Part shown: in pieces, positions 1 to 10,388 of the stretch
How the letters are laid out: each line of letters opens with the position of its first letter
Position numbering within the stretch: position 1 is the first letter of the stretch
Assembly: GCA_019828595.1 (NCBI GenBank)
Contig: JAHQRK010000016.1
Location: 1,054,001 to 1,118,000, forward strand
DNA: 64,000 nucleotides
DNA from: Aphanomyces cochlioides
Taxonomy: Eukaryota > Oomycota > Saprolegniomycetes > Saprolegniales > Verrucalvaceae
Direction: 5' to 3'
The notes under the pieces: model-generated
Databases searched by the model: none
Seen by the model: only the letters and a program-made list of their open reading frames with translations
Told to the model about the DNA's origin: nothing
Program-made: the position numbers and the translations under genes

Positions 1-267
1 TGGTATCGTTCAACTCGTGTTAGCAACACCAATGTTGCTGTGTTATTCAAATTGAGCAATTCGGTCTTGATTTTGAGTTATTAATAAAAAGCTGGAGTGT
101 AATATGTAGTATAAAACTGTTTCAAACACTAATACCTTAACTAATGAGATATATGTTGTAAACCAGTTGATGCTTTTCCAAAACTGTTTTTTTTTTCATC
201 ACCATATGCACCTCAATTTCTCGAAAATTGGAAACTGGTTGATAAGACTGGTTTTTATTTACGCGGC

Positions 268-462
268 TTCATATGAACTTGTTTATCTCCAAGAGTTTTG
301 CACCAAATCCAATATTTTTGGTTGGGATATACTCACTGGAGGCTCCCAAAATGCCATTTTACGAGATGGAGGTTTTACCTCTATTTTGAATATGCCATAA
401 ATCGTTGATCCCAATTCAGCTAAAAATGGCATATTGATTTTGAATTTTTGCCAGACGCACCC
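268..462 (-). repeat. Truncated inverted copy of the 1861-2133 MITE
   Basis: This stretch is the reverse complement of 1861-2065 at high identity. It runs from the outer terminal motif (GGGTGCGTCTGGC read on the minus strand, ending at 462) down to about 268, where similarity stops. The opposite terminus is missing, so the copy is truncated or chimeric. It abuts the TTA target of the element starting at 466. Confidence 0.75.
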
Positions 463-465
463 TTA

Positions 466-1817
466 GGGCCCGTCTGGATACCACTAATTATCATGATAAT
501 TCGCTATAATTTGGGCATTATGGCATAATTTTAAATATTGTATAACTCCCTGTCTGGATACACATATTCAATAAATTTTATTGCAAAAAATTATTCCAAA
601 ATTGGTCGATTATCGCAATAAAAAATATACTACTCAAAGTCGTATATTTTGACCAATATTGTATAATTCGGTCAATTTCTCTAGTTTTATTCTATTTTCT
701 TGGGAATCCAGACAGTCCAAAAATAGAATTATTGTGATAATATTGTGCTTTCGAGCAAAATTTCGGATATCGGCGTGATTTGTTGAGTCGTTTATCAATC
801 GTTTTGATTGGCTAATATAACATTCAAGACCAATTTGGACCAACCAAATCCTGACATTGAAAAATCAGCCAATGGGATCGATTCGCGGATCGGTTCTTTG
901 GCGTGATTCGATTGCGCCGCTACCCAAAATTTGTATCAAATCAATAATATATTGTCGATTTCATTCTAAATTGTGAGTAGAGTGTGCCATTTTACGTAAA
1001 GCGCGAATTTACTGTACGTTCACTGTGCACAGTTTACATGGTAAAAGAATATCAAGTGTAAACTCTCCACAAGGATATTTCAGCCAATCAAATCCATACT
1101 GGAACACAAACTGTAACCTGCCAGGATCTTGCTGCACAGCTCAAATGAGTGAATATGAATGCAATTTCATTGTACCAATATGTCTATCAAGCGATACTTA
1201 GTTGGCTGTTTGGGTTTCTGCCTCATTATCGCTGCAACCACCGTCACTTTCATTTCCCATCATGACATCAACAAGGCTGCCCCGCCCAGACACATCTGAA
1301 TTCATGTACAGCTGAACAAGTTGAGTTACCTTGTCTGGGGATAACCTGTTCCTGTGCTTTGTCAAAATATAGTCGTAAATGCTCTAAAAAGAAACAGGTG
1401 TGCTCTACATTAAAAGTAAAGTAAGAATTACTTAACGTTTCTATACGTAAAATTTTACACTGTCTGTGTTGAGTGTAAAGTGTAAAGGGCGCACCCTTAT
1501 TGTGAGAGGGGTCTGAATTGTATCTATTTTTCAAATCGATCTGCAAATCGATCAGCCAATCAGAATCGAGTATTTACCAAATTCACGCAAAACACACCTA
1601 CACACACGCGAAATTTATTTGGCCAATTTACTGTACTTTTCATTTATACTTGACTTCAGTATGATGGAATCGATTTGGAAATGAAGTCAATTTTGGTAGA
1701 AAAATACAAATTTGTGTGATAAAGACAATAATTCGTGGTTTGTATTCTTTTCCCATAATGCAGAACACTCGATAACGAATTATCACAATATTTTTTAATG
1801 TGTATCCAGACGGGCAC
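466..1817. mobile_element. Non-autonomous PIF/Harbinger-like element
   Basis: Terminal inverted repeats GGGCCCGTCTGGATAC at 466 and GTATCCAGACGGGCAC ending at 1817 are flanked by TTA at 463-465 and 1818-1820. Short GGG-starting termini with a TWA-type 3-bp duplication are the PIF/Harbinger hallmark. The interior is AT-rich and has no transposase-like reading frame, so it would need a transposase supplied elsewhere. It sits immediately beside the truncated inverted MITE copy at 268-462. Confidence 0.7.
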
Positions 1818-1860
1818 TTAAAATGAAAATAAATAATGGATTTTCTTTCAATTTTTTTTA

Positions 1861-2133
1861 GGGTGTGTCTGGCAAAATTTCAAAACAATATGCCATTTTC
1901 AGCTGAATTGGCATCAACGATTTATGGCATATTCAAAATAGAGGTAAAACCTCCATCTCGTAAAATGGCATTTTGGGAGCCTCCAGTGAGTATATCGCAA
2001 CCAAAAATATTGGATTTGGGGCAAAACTCTTGGAGATAAACAAGTTCATATTTTGACCCAAATTATTGAATTTGGCCTCAAAATGGCATTTTGGGCCTAT
2101 TTATTGTAATATGTTCGGTTGCCAGACGGGCCC
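1861..2133. mobile_element. PIF/Harbinger-like MITE, 273 bp
   Basis: It begins GGGTGTGTCTGGC at 1861, ends GCCAGACGGGCCC at 2133, and is flanked by TTA at 1858-1860 and 2134-2136. There is no coding capacity. The termini share the GTCTGG core with the 466-1817 element, which suggests one family of elements mobilised by the same transposase. Confidence 0.7.
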
Positions 2134-2746
2134 TTAACTTTATATTGTCGATTTGGTACAAATTTCCACTTCCTGCGCAATCGAATCACGCCAGTCCCAG
2201 TCGAATCACGCCGCCAATCGATCACGCATCTGATTAGACAAAAATATATTATAAATTGATTTGATTGGTCAATTATAAACAAACACCCTGAACCATCATC
2301 GATCATTCTCCTTTGTCCACGCTTGTCCGCTTATGCAGACAGACGAGATGATTCAAATTACTCTTAAGGAAGCCGCGAGGAGCGTGTGACGCAAGATACG
2401 GCTGTGTTGACTGAGTAAAATGCTCAATAACTTCTCAACATGTACGATTTCACAAATCCTGGATGAAATAGTGGGTTAAAAGCGACAACGCATTGGATTT
2501 TGCTCGTCACAACGATGAATAATGCTTAAAATTGATGATAAGTAATAGTAAAGCTTGGATGGACCCGGTTTAAAGATGCTTATCACCATATTTTCCCTCT
2601 GGCGCGGTTCAAGGCGTCATTGTGCTGAAATTGAGAAATCACGCAAAAAATAGAAATTTACAGCAAATCCACAATATTAGTATTAACAGTAACGCAACAT
2701 TATTGTCAATTTCATTCGAAATTGTGAGGGGGGTGTCGATTTTTCA

Positions 2747-2935
2747 AATCGATCTGCAAATCGCTCAGCCAATCAGAATCGAGTATTTACCTAATTCACG
2801 CAAAACACACGTGTAATTAATTTGGGACTTTTGCCATACTTTCCATTTATACTTGACTTCAGTATGATCGAATCGATTTGGAATAGAATTCGATTTTGGT
2901 AAAAAAATACAAATTTGGGTGAAAAAGACAATACT
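2747..2935 (+). repeat. Direct repeat of 1527-1740
   Basis: From the motif CAAATCGATCTGCAAATCG through GTGAAAAAGACAATA this segment aligns co-linearly with the right part of the 466-1817 element, with scattered substitutions and small indels. It is probably a fragment of another copy of that family. The rest of 2137-2996 is AT-rich and holds nothing else recognisable. Confidence 0.65.
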
Positions 2936-2996
2936 AAAGGCTTACTAAGTACTGTTCATCAATCACAAAGCCTTGCATTCTGCGCCGTGTTTCGGC

Positions 2997-3509
2997 TCAC
3001 TCTTGCATGGTTTTTCTCTCCACATAGGCCCTGAGTTCGCGTATCTAGTCATGAAATCTATTCTGGAGGACTTTGCCTTTGAATAGCAATACGAGCGGGG
3101 CGATTGGACCACCCATTGAGATCCACTTCGTGACTCTGCATTGCGTGTCGGAAATCCGCTCGATATGTTGCACCTTTTCAGCCCAGAGCAGCCAGGATGG
3201 AAGTGGACTTGATGCGACGACAAAACGCTTCCGTTCGGGTAAATCTTCAACGAGCAAGACAGTGTCTGGCGTATCACTGCCGGGTTTTGATGCGTCCAAA
3301 TGGATACAAAAGATGATCGTATCCCCGGCGACAACTGGCCCTTGCGTTTGCTTGGTGGCCTTGGTGGCATATGTGCTCCAGGAGCCATAATTCTCTAGGT
3401 CCAAGATCGTCTCAAACACACGAGAAGCTGGCGCATCGATCGTATCTTCAGCCACAATCGAGAAATATCCCGACGGACGATTTGGCGTCGGACGAAATTC
3501 TGTTGTCAT
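2997..3509 (-). CDS. SRPBCC/START-like protein with a premature in-frame TAG
   Basis: Starting at the ATG at 3509 (preferred over an upstream in-frame ATG because the domain follows directly), the frame reads about 154 codons of an SRPBCC (polyketide cyclase / START-like) fold. It shows the N-terminal strand IDAPASRVFETI, the helix DLENYGSW, and a C-terminal LLFKGKV leading into the long helix. These proteins bind hydrophobic ligands in a helix-grip cavity. A TAG at 3045-3047 interrupts the terminal helix, yet the same frame stays open for 15 more sensible residues (IRELRAYVERKTMQE) to a TGA at 2997-2999. The gene is therefore a very young pseudogene, a slightly shortened protein, a readthrough case or a base-call error. 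Ligand and location cannot be read from the sequence. Confidence 0.7.
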
Positions 3510-4219
3510 GTTGTGCCCAATTTGAAAGTGAAATTTTTGACCACCATTCCTAATGACAAAAGGCGAGAACACACAAAGTTGATCACTGTATGATGGGTGG
3601 CTGACTCATGGCCCTCATACGGCCCATCCAAGCAGCATGTATTGTCGTCTATCTATGGCACATTCGAGGATAATATCATCCTCCTATTTAGAATCGAAAG
3701 CAACGGCATGGAATCACTGTCATCTCTGCATTCCGTCATATTCTTACCATTGCTTCCCAATGGTGCGTGCATATTTTAACAGCTAGCACAGATCCCCCAA
3801 CATCACTGAACGCGCAGGCAACTATTGTGAAGTGCTTTAAATTGATAATTCACCTCGCCAGCTCCTAAAATCTTGCACCCCTATCTCTTTCAGATATGGC
3901 TGTCAGGGAATCGTTTGTTCGGTGGGGGCGTCCATCAATCCACCTTGTAAATGTCGCTGAGGACGTGTGTCGAGCTCTGCTCGACACAAATACTTTGGGT
4001 TGGCATTGGGGGGAGGCTTTCAATCACCTGCAACAATGTTTTGTCACGAAGACTCATCTTTTGTCAACTTATTGTCGTTCGTTATCCGAATGTTTATCCG
4101 GATGAAATTCATCCATAGAATGATGGACTGTACAGAATGTATGTAACCGCCATTTATAGAAATTGCGCCTAATTTCAAATTTGACGAGCAGACGAAGAGT
4201 CAGCAAGGCCACTCTGCCC
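3510..4219. other. Intergenic, divergent promoters
   Basis: This separates the minus-strand SRPBCC gene from the plus-strand arrestin gene. No credible coding region is seen. A doubled TTATCCG-type motif lies at 4081-4104 (see the regulatory entry). Confidence 0.5.
4081..4104 (+). promoter_or_regulatory. Doubled TTATCCG(G/A)A motif upstream of the arrestin gene
   Basis: Two copies, TTATCCGAA and TTATCCGGA, are separated by 3 nt and lie about 120 bp upstream of the arrestin ATG. Very similar paired motifs lie about 60 bp upstream of the SRRM1 and SPT16 starts in this window, which suggests a shared promoter element. Function is inferred from position only. Confidence 0.4.
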
Positions 4220-5267
4220 ATGCAATTCCTCAACAACTTGATCAATGGCAAAGGAACGGTCCATGTTACGGTAGACAAGCCGTACTACATGTCTGGTGAG
4301 CTCATCTCGGGCTCTATTCATGTGGATGTCCGCGAACCGATCGAATGCAATGGTACGTCCATGGTTTGGTTGTCAGACCGAGTCACTCATGTGCTCTTTT
4401 TGTGTAGAAGTGGTTGTGTTCGTCGGCGGAAAGGAAAAAGTCTCGTGGTCAGAGCAACACACGAGAACGGTGGATGGGAAAACGCACACTGAAACACGTT
4501 ATTTCACCAACCGACGAGAATTCTTCATGCAGAAAATCATCCTCTACAATGTTCAGCACACCCTGCCTGCTGGGCAATACGTCTATCCATTCCAGTATCA
4601 GCTCCCTTTTGGTCTGCCTGGATCATTTGACAATCAGCACGACAGCAGCGTCACGGCGAAGATTGAGTATTACATCAAGGGAGCTATCGGAGTCAATGGC
4701 TTCTTTAACCGAGATCTCAAGAAGAAGCAAACGTTGACTGTCTACTCTCAACTTGCGGGTGTGGTCGCACCTAGCGTTGGCGAAAAACATCACACAGTCC
4801 GTTTGATGTGCTGTATTCCCCAGGGCACTTGTATTCTCCGAGCAGCGATGGACAAAAACTTGTACGGTCCTGGCGAAGTTCCTCAAATCCAAGTGGATAT
4901 TCAAAACCAGTCGAAGCGTGACATCCGTACCATGCAATGCCGCTTGAACCGCAAAGTTGTTGTCGTTGGATCTGGGAAGACTCGCACATTGCGACGAACA
5001 ATTTGCACAGCGACATTTCCTGGCGTCGCTGCTGGTATGTCAATCTCTCAGCCCCAGTCGTTTCAATTGCATGGCACTGGCATGTACCCATCGACGATGG
5101 CATCATTCATCACGGTGTCTTATACGATCGACATTGTATGCGATATCGCGTGGTCCCCTGATGTCGAATTGAAACTTCCAATTGCTCTGGGGGCGCCCGC
5201 CCTCGTCCAAGTCCCCGTGGCAGTTGGCATTCCCATTGCCGAAGACACCGGAAAGAGTGATGTCTAG
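4220..5267 (+). CDS. Arrestin-like protein (intact family member)
   Basis: Exons are 4220-4352 and 4408-5267, with a 55-nt GTACGT...TAG intron in phase 1 after the GAATGCAATG segment. The product is about 330 residues. The N-terminal half has the alpha-arrestin N-domain pattern: VTVDKPYYMSGELISGSIHV, then the cationic VVVFVGGKEKVSW strand, then a PFQYQLPFGLPGSFD loop. The C-terminal half has the arrestin C-domain look, with a GPGEVPQIQVDIQNQSKRDI strand pair and an ITVSYTIDIVCDIA strand. Alpha-arrestins are cytosolic adaptors linking membrane proteins to ubiquitin ligases or endocytosis; no PPxY motif is obvious here. The start chosen matches the MQFLNN start of the copy at 33847; an in-frame ATG at 4163 would add 19 residues. 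This is the only undamaged copy of at least six in the window. Confidence 0.85.
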
Positions 5268-5891
5268 GAAACATAGAGAAACCCCAAGACAGGCTGACTA
5301 GGACTAGATGATTGAGTTGACAAGCCCAAAAGATATCCATCTCATGAAAGAGTTCATCTGATTGGTGTTTGCAATCTATTTTTCGACTTATGCCTGCATG
5401 GTCGTGGGAACGATGGGGTCGAGATAAGCATGTGTAGCAAGTCCGCGACGAAACGACTCATGTCCTCTGCTGCGTACCGCTAAGCGGAGTGCAAATCGGT
5501 CGAGTTGGTGATTGTCTTTATTTGGTGGAACTCGCAACACGACCTCTTCGAAAGATACCTGAGCGGGTGAAGCTCATTTGCTCAAGTAGAGTATGCGTTA
5601 TAGTGTGGCGCAGTCGCGCAGATGCGGACAGAGCTCGTGGTTTGGCTGGCCGAAGTGATGGTTCTTCTTGTACTTGAGCACGTTTCCTCCCTGACACTGC
5701 ATCCCATCGCTTGGAACACGGTCGTTAAGTATCTACCGACAACAAGATGGCCAAAAAAAAATCTCTGGAAGCCTTCATGTCATCCGCGTAGTCACGAGGT
5801 GTATATTTTTTGGTATGATGGCTCTGGTTCTCAACGCAAGATGGAGTCGTCAAGGTCTCGACTAAACCCACCGTGTCCTATTTATCTCTGA
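5268..5891. other. Intergenic, nothing recognised
   Basis: Several short overlapping open frames exist, but none shows a domain, a plausible composition or a homologue elsewhere in the window. It ends exactly where the large inverted repeat begins. Confidence 0.5.
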
Positions 5892-7378
5892 TCCAGCCCC
5901 GCCCCTTGGTCTCTCATTTCCCTGGGTCGCGACTGGAAGGAGGAACACATCTAAATGAAATCGCTTCTCCTTTCGCCCTAAGGGATACGACATGAAGCAG
6001 GGATATCCTCCCCACGTCATCCTCATGCAATATAAATATATATTTCAACTTAGGGCGATCTGGAGGCTGTGTAAAGCTGGACAAGACTCCACACGACACC
6101 CCAACCAACCCAGACTTTCAACACGTAACCAGCAGTCGTTGTCGCGACGCCAAATGCTGTAGCCACAATTGATCCAAGTCGGGACACCAACTCGTTGTCA
6201 TCCCCATCGATAAACTCTGGGTCGTTGCGTCTTGCCTCTTCGTCTGGCATGTCATCACCATCGTTGACTTGAGAGAGTGCATTCATGTCAGCAAACAAAG
6301 GCACCGATACCCCATCGACGACCATCGGAGCCTCGTCTTCAAGCACACATGACGGCGTCCAGGGCAAAGGGCGACTCGTCAAGTTGTGGACGTCGTGGGT
6401 CAACGTGTCGGCTTTGAGAGTGGTCGCACCAACGAATGCAAGAACCACCACGCTAATCACCAACAGGCCGACTTTCACACGTCGAACGAACGACCGTTTG
6501 CTTTCCATGTCTTGATCATTTTCGTCAAAGTTGACCACGGCCGTTGTCCACGTCTTGACTGCCCAACACGCTGACATCGCAAGCCAACTCGTCCACGACA
6601 CGACGACCACCAAGAGATTCCACGCATGGACTACACCAACCACAGACTGGCGACGCACAGTCGTCTGCTGTCGCGCGGGACTTCTCGTGCATTAATGCAG
6701 TCTTCATTGCAGCCACTTCGTCTTCGAGCGCAGTTGTCGCCGTGTCCTTCGCCATTGCCTCCGCCTTGGCTGCCTTGAGCTCGCTTGCCAACACAGCCAC
6801 TTGCTCGTCGAGGCGTTGGACATCCTTGGTCTTCACGTCAATTCACTCTTGAGTGCTGCCACTTGCCCGCGCAGTTGACGTGTGGTCACCTCTGCCTCCT
6901 CAAGCTGTGGCTTGAGTTGGCCTTCAACGACTTCTTTAATGTACGACGACAAAACGTCGACAAACTCGACCTTTTCCTCGATCTCTTCACGCGCGCTTTG
7001 AAGCTGCTCGCGGCATTGCTTGAGCGCAGCCTTCGTAGCATCGAGCTCTGTTCTGTCGGTTTCCATCGGACCTTCTTGCATGATAAGACGTTGTGCTTGC
7101 ATCGCTAGAACCGTGGTAAATTCGGAAATGAGAGAGCGTGGGCTGCTCTTCAGAATGTCGCCTCCGTCGCATGGATATTTTTTCAAATTTTCGCTCTGTA
7201 TCCCATATCTTCCTTGTCGCTGCCTTCATGAGTGCTGCTGCTGATCTTGCGCTGCATGTGGGCAACAGGCTGGAAGCAAGAAAGTCGCAGCAAGTCCACC
7301 AGGTCAATTCTGACAGGATACCAGGAGGAGATTTTCGGTCAAGTTTACACATGTCAAGTCGTAAAGTATACGTCAAAC
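5892..7378 (+). repeat. Left arm of a 1.49-kb inverted repeat
   Basis: The 1,487-bp arm is the reverse complement of 7568-9054. Identity is essentially complete wherever I compared it; the one difference I found is a 1-nt indel near 6643 against about 8304. Similarity stops sharply at 5892 and 9054, where flanking single-copy sequence begins. The arm contains one copy of the coiled-coil/membrane-protein gene. Confidence 0.95.
6050..7186 (-). pseudogene. Coiled-coil plus transmembrane protein gene, left-arm copy
   Basis: Read right to left there is a charged coiled coil (residues such as MQAQRLIMQEGPMETDRTEL, 7102 to about 6836). It continues in a second frame (TKDVQRLDEQVAVLASELKA, to about 6650). 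A third frame follows with two hydrophobic segments, LLVVVVSWTSWLAMSACWAV and VGLLVISVVVLAFVGATTL, and a final hydrophobic helix near GYVLKVWVGWGVVWSLV. The three frames are colinear but need two frame changes, and no intron of usable length fits, so I call it broken. I do not recognise the family. Compared with the right arm it lacks one G near 6643, which changes how the second and third frames abut. Confidence 0.5.
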
Positions 7379-7567
7379 AATCTATCAGAACTGTCGAGCA
7401 AAGATTTGTGGGACCTACTGCTTTACAGCTTGACATGTGTAAAGCTACACGAAATATACTGTATTTGACGTATACTTTACAACTTCTATCAGAACTGTCG
7501 AGCAAAGATTTGTGGGACCTACTGCTTTACAGCTTGACATGTGTAAAGCTACACGAAATATACTGTA
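7379..7567. repeat. Inverted-repeat spacer made of a 104-bp tandem duplication
   Basis: The spacer between the arms is dominated by two direct copies of a 104-bp unit starting TCTATCAGAACTGTCGAGC at 7381 and 7485; the second copy runs into the right arm. Each unit contains a small hairpin, GCTTTACA...TGTAAAGC. The unit end (GTATTTGACGTATACTTTAC) matches the arm termini, so the tandem unit and the inverted junction are related. Confidence 0.85.
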
Positions 7568-9054
7568 TTTGACGTATACTTTACAACTTGACATGTGTAA
7601 ACTTGACCGAAAATCTCCTCCTGGTATCCTGTCAGAATTGACCTGGTGGACTTGCTGCGACTTTCTTGCTTCCAGCCTGTTGCCCACATGCAGCGCAAGA
7701 TCAGCAGCAGCACTCATGAAGGCAGCGACAAGGAAGATATGGGATACAGAGCGAAAATTTGAAAAAATATCCATGCGACGGAGGCGACATTCTGAAGAGC
7801 AGCCCACGCTCTCTCATTTCCGAATTTACCACGGTTCTAGCGATGCAAGCACAACGTCTTATCATGCAAGAAGGTCCGATGGAAACCGACAGAACAGAGC
7901 TCGATGCTACGAAGGCTGCGCTCAAGCAATGCCGCGAGCAGCTTCAAAGCGCGCGTGAAGAGATCGAGGAAAAGGTCGAGTTTGTCGACGTTTTGTCGTC
8001 GTACATTAAAGAAGTCGTTGAAGGCCAACTCAAGCCACAGCTTGAGGAGGCAGAGGTGACCACACGTCAACTGCGCGGGCAAGTGGCAGCACTCAAGAGT
8101 GAATTGACGTGAAGACCAAGGATGTCCAACGCCTCGACGAGCAAGTGGCTGTGTTGGCAAGCGAGCTCAAGGCAGCCAAGGCGGAGGCAATGGCGAAGGA
8201 CACGGCGACAACTGCGCTCGAAGACGAAGTGGCTGCAATGAAGACTGCATTAATGCACGAGAAGTCCCGCGCGACAGCAGACGACTGTGCGTCGCCAGTC
8301 TCGTGGTTGGTGTAGTCCATGCGTGGAATCTCTTGGTGGTCGTCGTGTCGTGGACGAGTTGGCTTGCGATGTCAGCGTGTTGGGCAGTCAAGACGTGGAC
8401 AACGGCCGTGGTCAACTTTGACGAAAATGATCAAGACATGGAAAGCAAACGGTCGTTCGTTCGACGTGTGAAAGTCGGCCTGTTGGTGATTAGCGTGGTG
8501 GTTCTTGCATTCGTTGGTGCGACCACTCTCAAAGCCGACACGTTGACCCACGACGTCCACAACTTGACGAGTCGCCCTTTGCCCTGGACGCCGTCATGTG
8601 TGCTTGAAGACGAGGCTCCGATGGTCGTCGATGGGGTATCGGTGCCTTTGTTTGCTGACATGAATGCACTCTCTCAAGTCAACGATGGTGATGACATGCC
8701 AGACGAAGAGGCAAGACGCAACGACCCAGAGTTTATCGATGGGGATGACAACGAGTTGGTGTCCCGACTTGGATCAATTGTGGCTACAGCATTTGGCGTC
8801 GCGACAACGACTGCTGGTTACGTGTTGAAAGTCTGGGTTGGTTGGGGTGTCGTGTGGAGTCTTGTCCAGCTTTACACAGCCTCCAGATCGCCCTAAGTTG
8901 AAATATATATTTATATTGCATGAGGATGACGTGGGGAGGATATCCCTGCTTCATGTCGTATCCCTTAGGGCGAAAGGAGAAGCGATTTCATTTAGATGTG
9001 TTCCTCCTTCCAGTCGCGACCCAGGGAAATGAGAGACCAAGGGGCGGGGCTGGA
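7568..9054 (-). repeat. Right arm of the 1.49-kb inverted repeat
   Basis: This is the mirror of 5892-7378. It carries the other copy of the same gene in the opposite orientation, so the two copies are transcribed convergently inward or divergently outward depending on which promoters survive. Confidence 0.95.
7759..8896 (+). pseudogene. Coiled-coil plus transmembrane protein gene, right-arm copy
   Basis: The frame is open 7759-8112 (coiled coil with TKAALKQCREQLQSAREEI), continues at 8109-8315 in another frame (second coiled coil), and again at 8303-8896. That last part has two or three membrane helices and an acidic loop, DDMPDEEARRNDPEFIDGDD. The first frame change is shared with the left arm and so predates the duplication. 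At the second, this arm has one extra G, which creates an early stop after SPVSWLV. Coding signal is strong, but no unbroken gene can be traced. It could have been a coiled-coil membrane-tethered protein; no family is recognised. Confidence 0.5.
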
Positions 9055-9751
9055 AGCTCATGTATTTTTCAACCATAGCTTCTCAAATCAAACTTCCAAT
9101 GTGGATAAGCTCTGGGCCTGTAATAAGGAAGCCTTCATCGCTTGCAGTGGGGCATTCGAACGCGTTCAAGAAGGGCAAATGCTCCCTCGATCGCATCGTT
9201 TCATCAATGAGAGAATGAATTTTCATCGAGAAACTTACTTCTCGCTGTCCATAGTAATCACGATCAGTTCTCATCTCACGAGGACAGGATATCTCGAGGA
9301 TGTACCAGCGACCCAGCGGCCAGCAGCTCTATGTTGGTAGACGGACTGGCGTGGATTCGCCGCCCTTTGTAAATTGGGCAGCAATCGTAACCAGGACCGC
9401 TGGAACTGGGTGATGAGTTGTCATCGCGTCGACTGCATAGGTCATGTGCGTATTCCGAACTCTGACGTCGTCGACTCTGATGCATGATCTCTTGAGCTGG
9501 ACTGTTTGTCCACTGCATGTTTCTACGGGCATGGACGAGATCATCACAGACGTCTCTCAGTTTCTCAACGTTATGCTTCAGCGACTCATGGAAGTTTGCA
9601 TGCAGCAGAGTTGAAAGAAGCTTATGCATTCACACTGTCAGTCACCATGGTGCGGACGACATCAAGATCTCAATTCGTGTGGTGGACATTTCGACAATGT
9701 GAAATTATTGACGCTCGTCAATCGATCAAGGCATCGAGTCACCTCCACGAA
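9055..9751. other. Unresolved coding-like remnant
   Basis: On the minus strand, 9629-9276 reads a helical segment (NFHESLKHNVEKLRDVCDD) followed in a neighbouring frame by a compact hydrophobic stretch (MTTHHPVPAVLVTIAAQFTK). Composition looks protein-like, but frame switches and the lack of a recognisable domain prevent a call. It may be a decayed exon. Confidence 0.25.
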
Positions 9752-10102
9752 TTAACGCCTTGACGAAAGGAGAAAAAGGGATTCCCCAAGACGAGCTTGC
9801 AATTCATTCAATTTCCAGTCGGAGGGAGTGACACGCCCACGGCAGTTGGGACAGTTGCAGTGGCACTCGAAGGCATCACTGTCACCCGTCGTGAGGGCAA
9901 CGATTGTGCCGTCATTGACCTAATCCAAATGTGATTTCTTATGTGCAGAACAAAGTCATACCATCGCATCGTCAATCGTAATTTCATCGCCTGGATGGAT
10001 GTCCCGAATGGCAATGACAGTGACCGAGTCTCGCATGCCACAAGAAGGATCGCACGATACCTTCCACGATGGAATTTGCCAAAGATGTGGCGCAAGGACA
10101 TT
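9752..10102 (-). pseudogene. C-terminal half of a SET-domain protein
   Basis: Exon segments 10102-9962 and 9919-9752 join in phase across a 42-nt GTATGA...TTAG intron. They read SCDPSCGMRDSVTVIAIRD, then IHPGDEITIDDAM, then a post-SET-like cysteine cluster FECHCNCPNCRGRVTPSDW and a stop. This matches the C-terminal SET lobe and cofactor-binding turn of lysine methyltransferase-like proteins. The usual N-H-S-C motif is degraded (KVSC), and a stop lies just upstream at 10103, with no N-terminal SET lobe visible. It is most likely a remnant, unless upstream exons were missed. Confidence 0.6.
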
Positions 10103-10388
10103 TCAAAGTCGCGCTTTGAGAAATCGGCAAAGATAAATCATTGCATTTTCCAAAAAATAGTGACCACACGACGTCAGAGTCGTAAATTCACGACAAAAAC
10201 GAACCTCACGTGTACATCGTGTACACTCTATGCGATGCAGCTCACTAGAAATCCTACAGCACGACATTCAAACGACTTCTTTGCCTCGCTTGAGGGACAT
10301 GAGACTTTGGGAATTTTCTTAATTTTAACCAGTAGAAACTGGTGTTATCCACAGTGTGATATCGTGTCGAAACGGTCATGTTTTGTTC

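Noticed and set aside
8270..8305. A 28-29-nt GT-AG intron joining the second and third frames of the inverted-repeat gene
   Set aside because: Too short next to the 40-65-nt introns seen in neighbouring genes.
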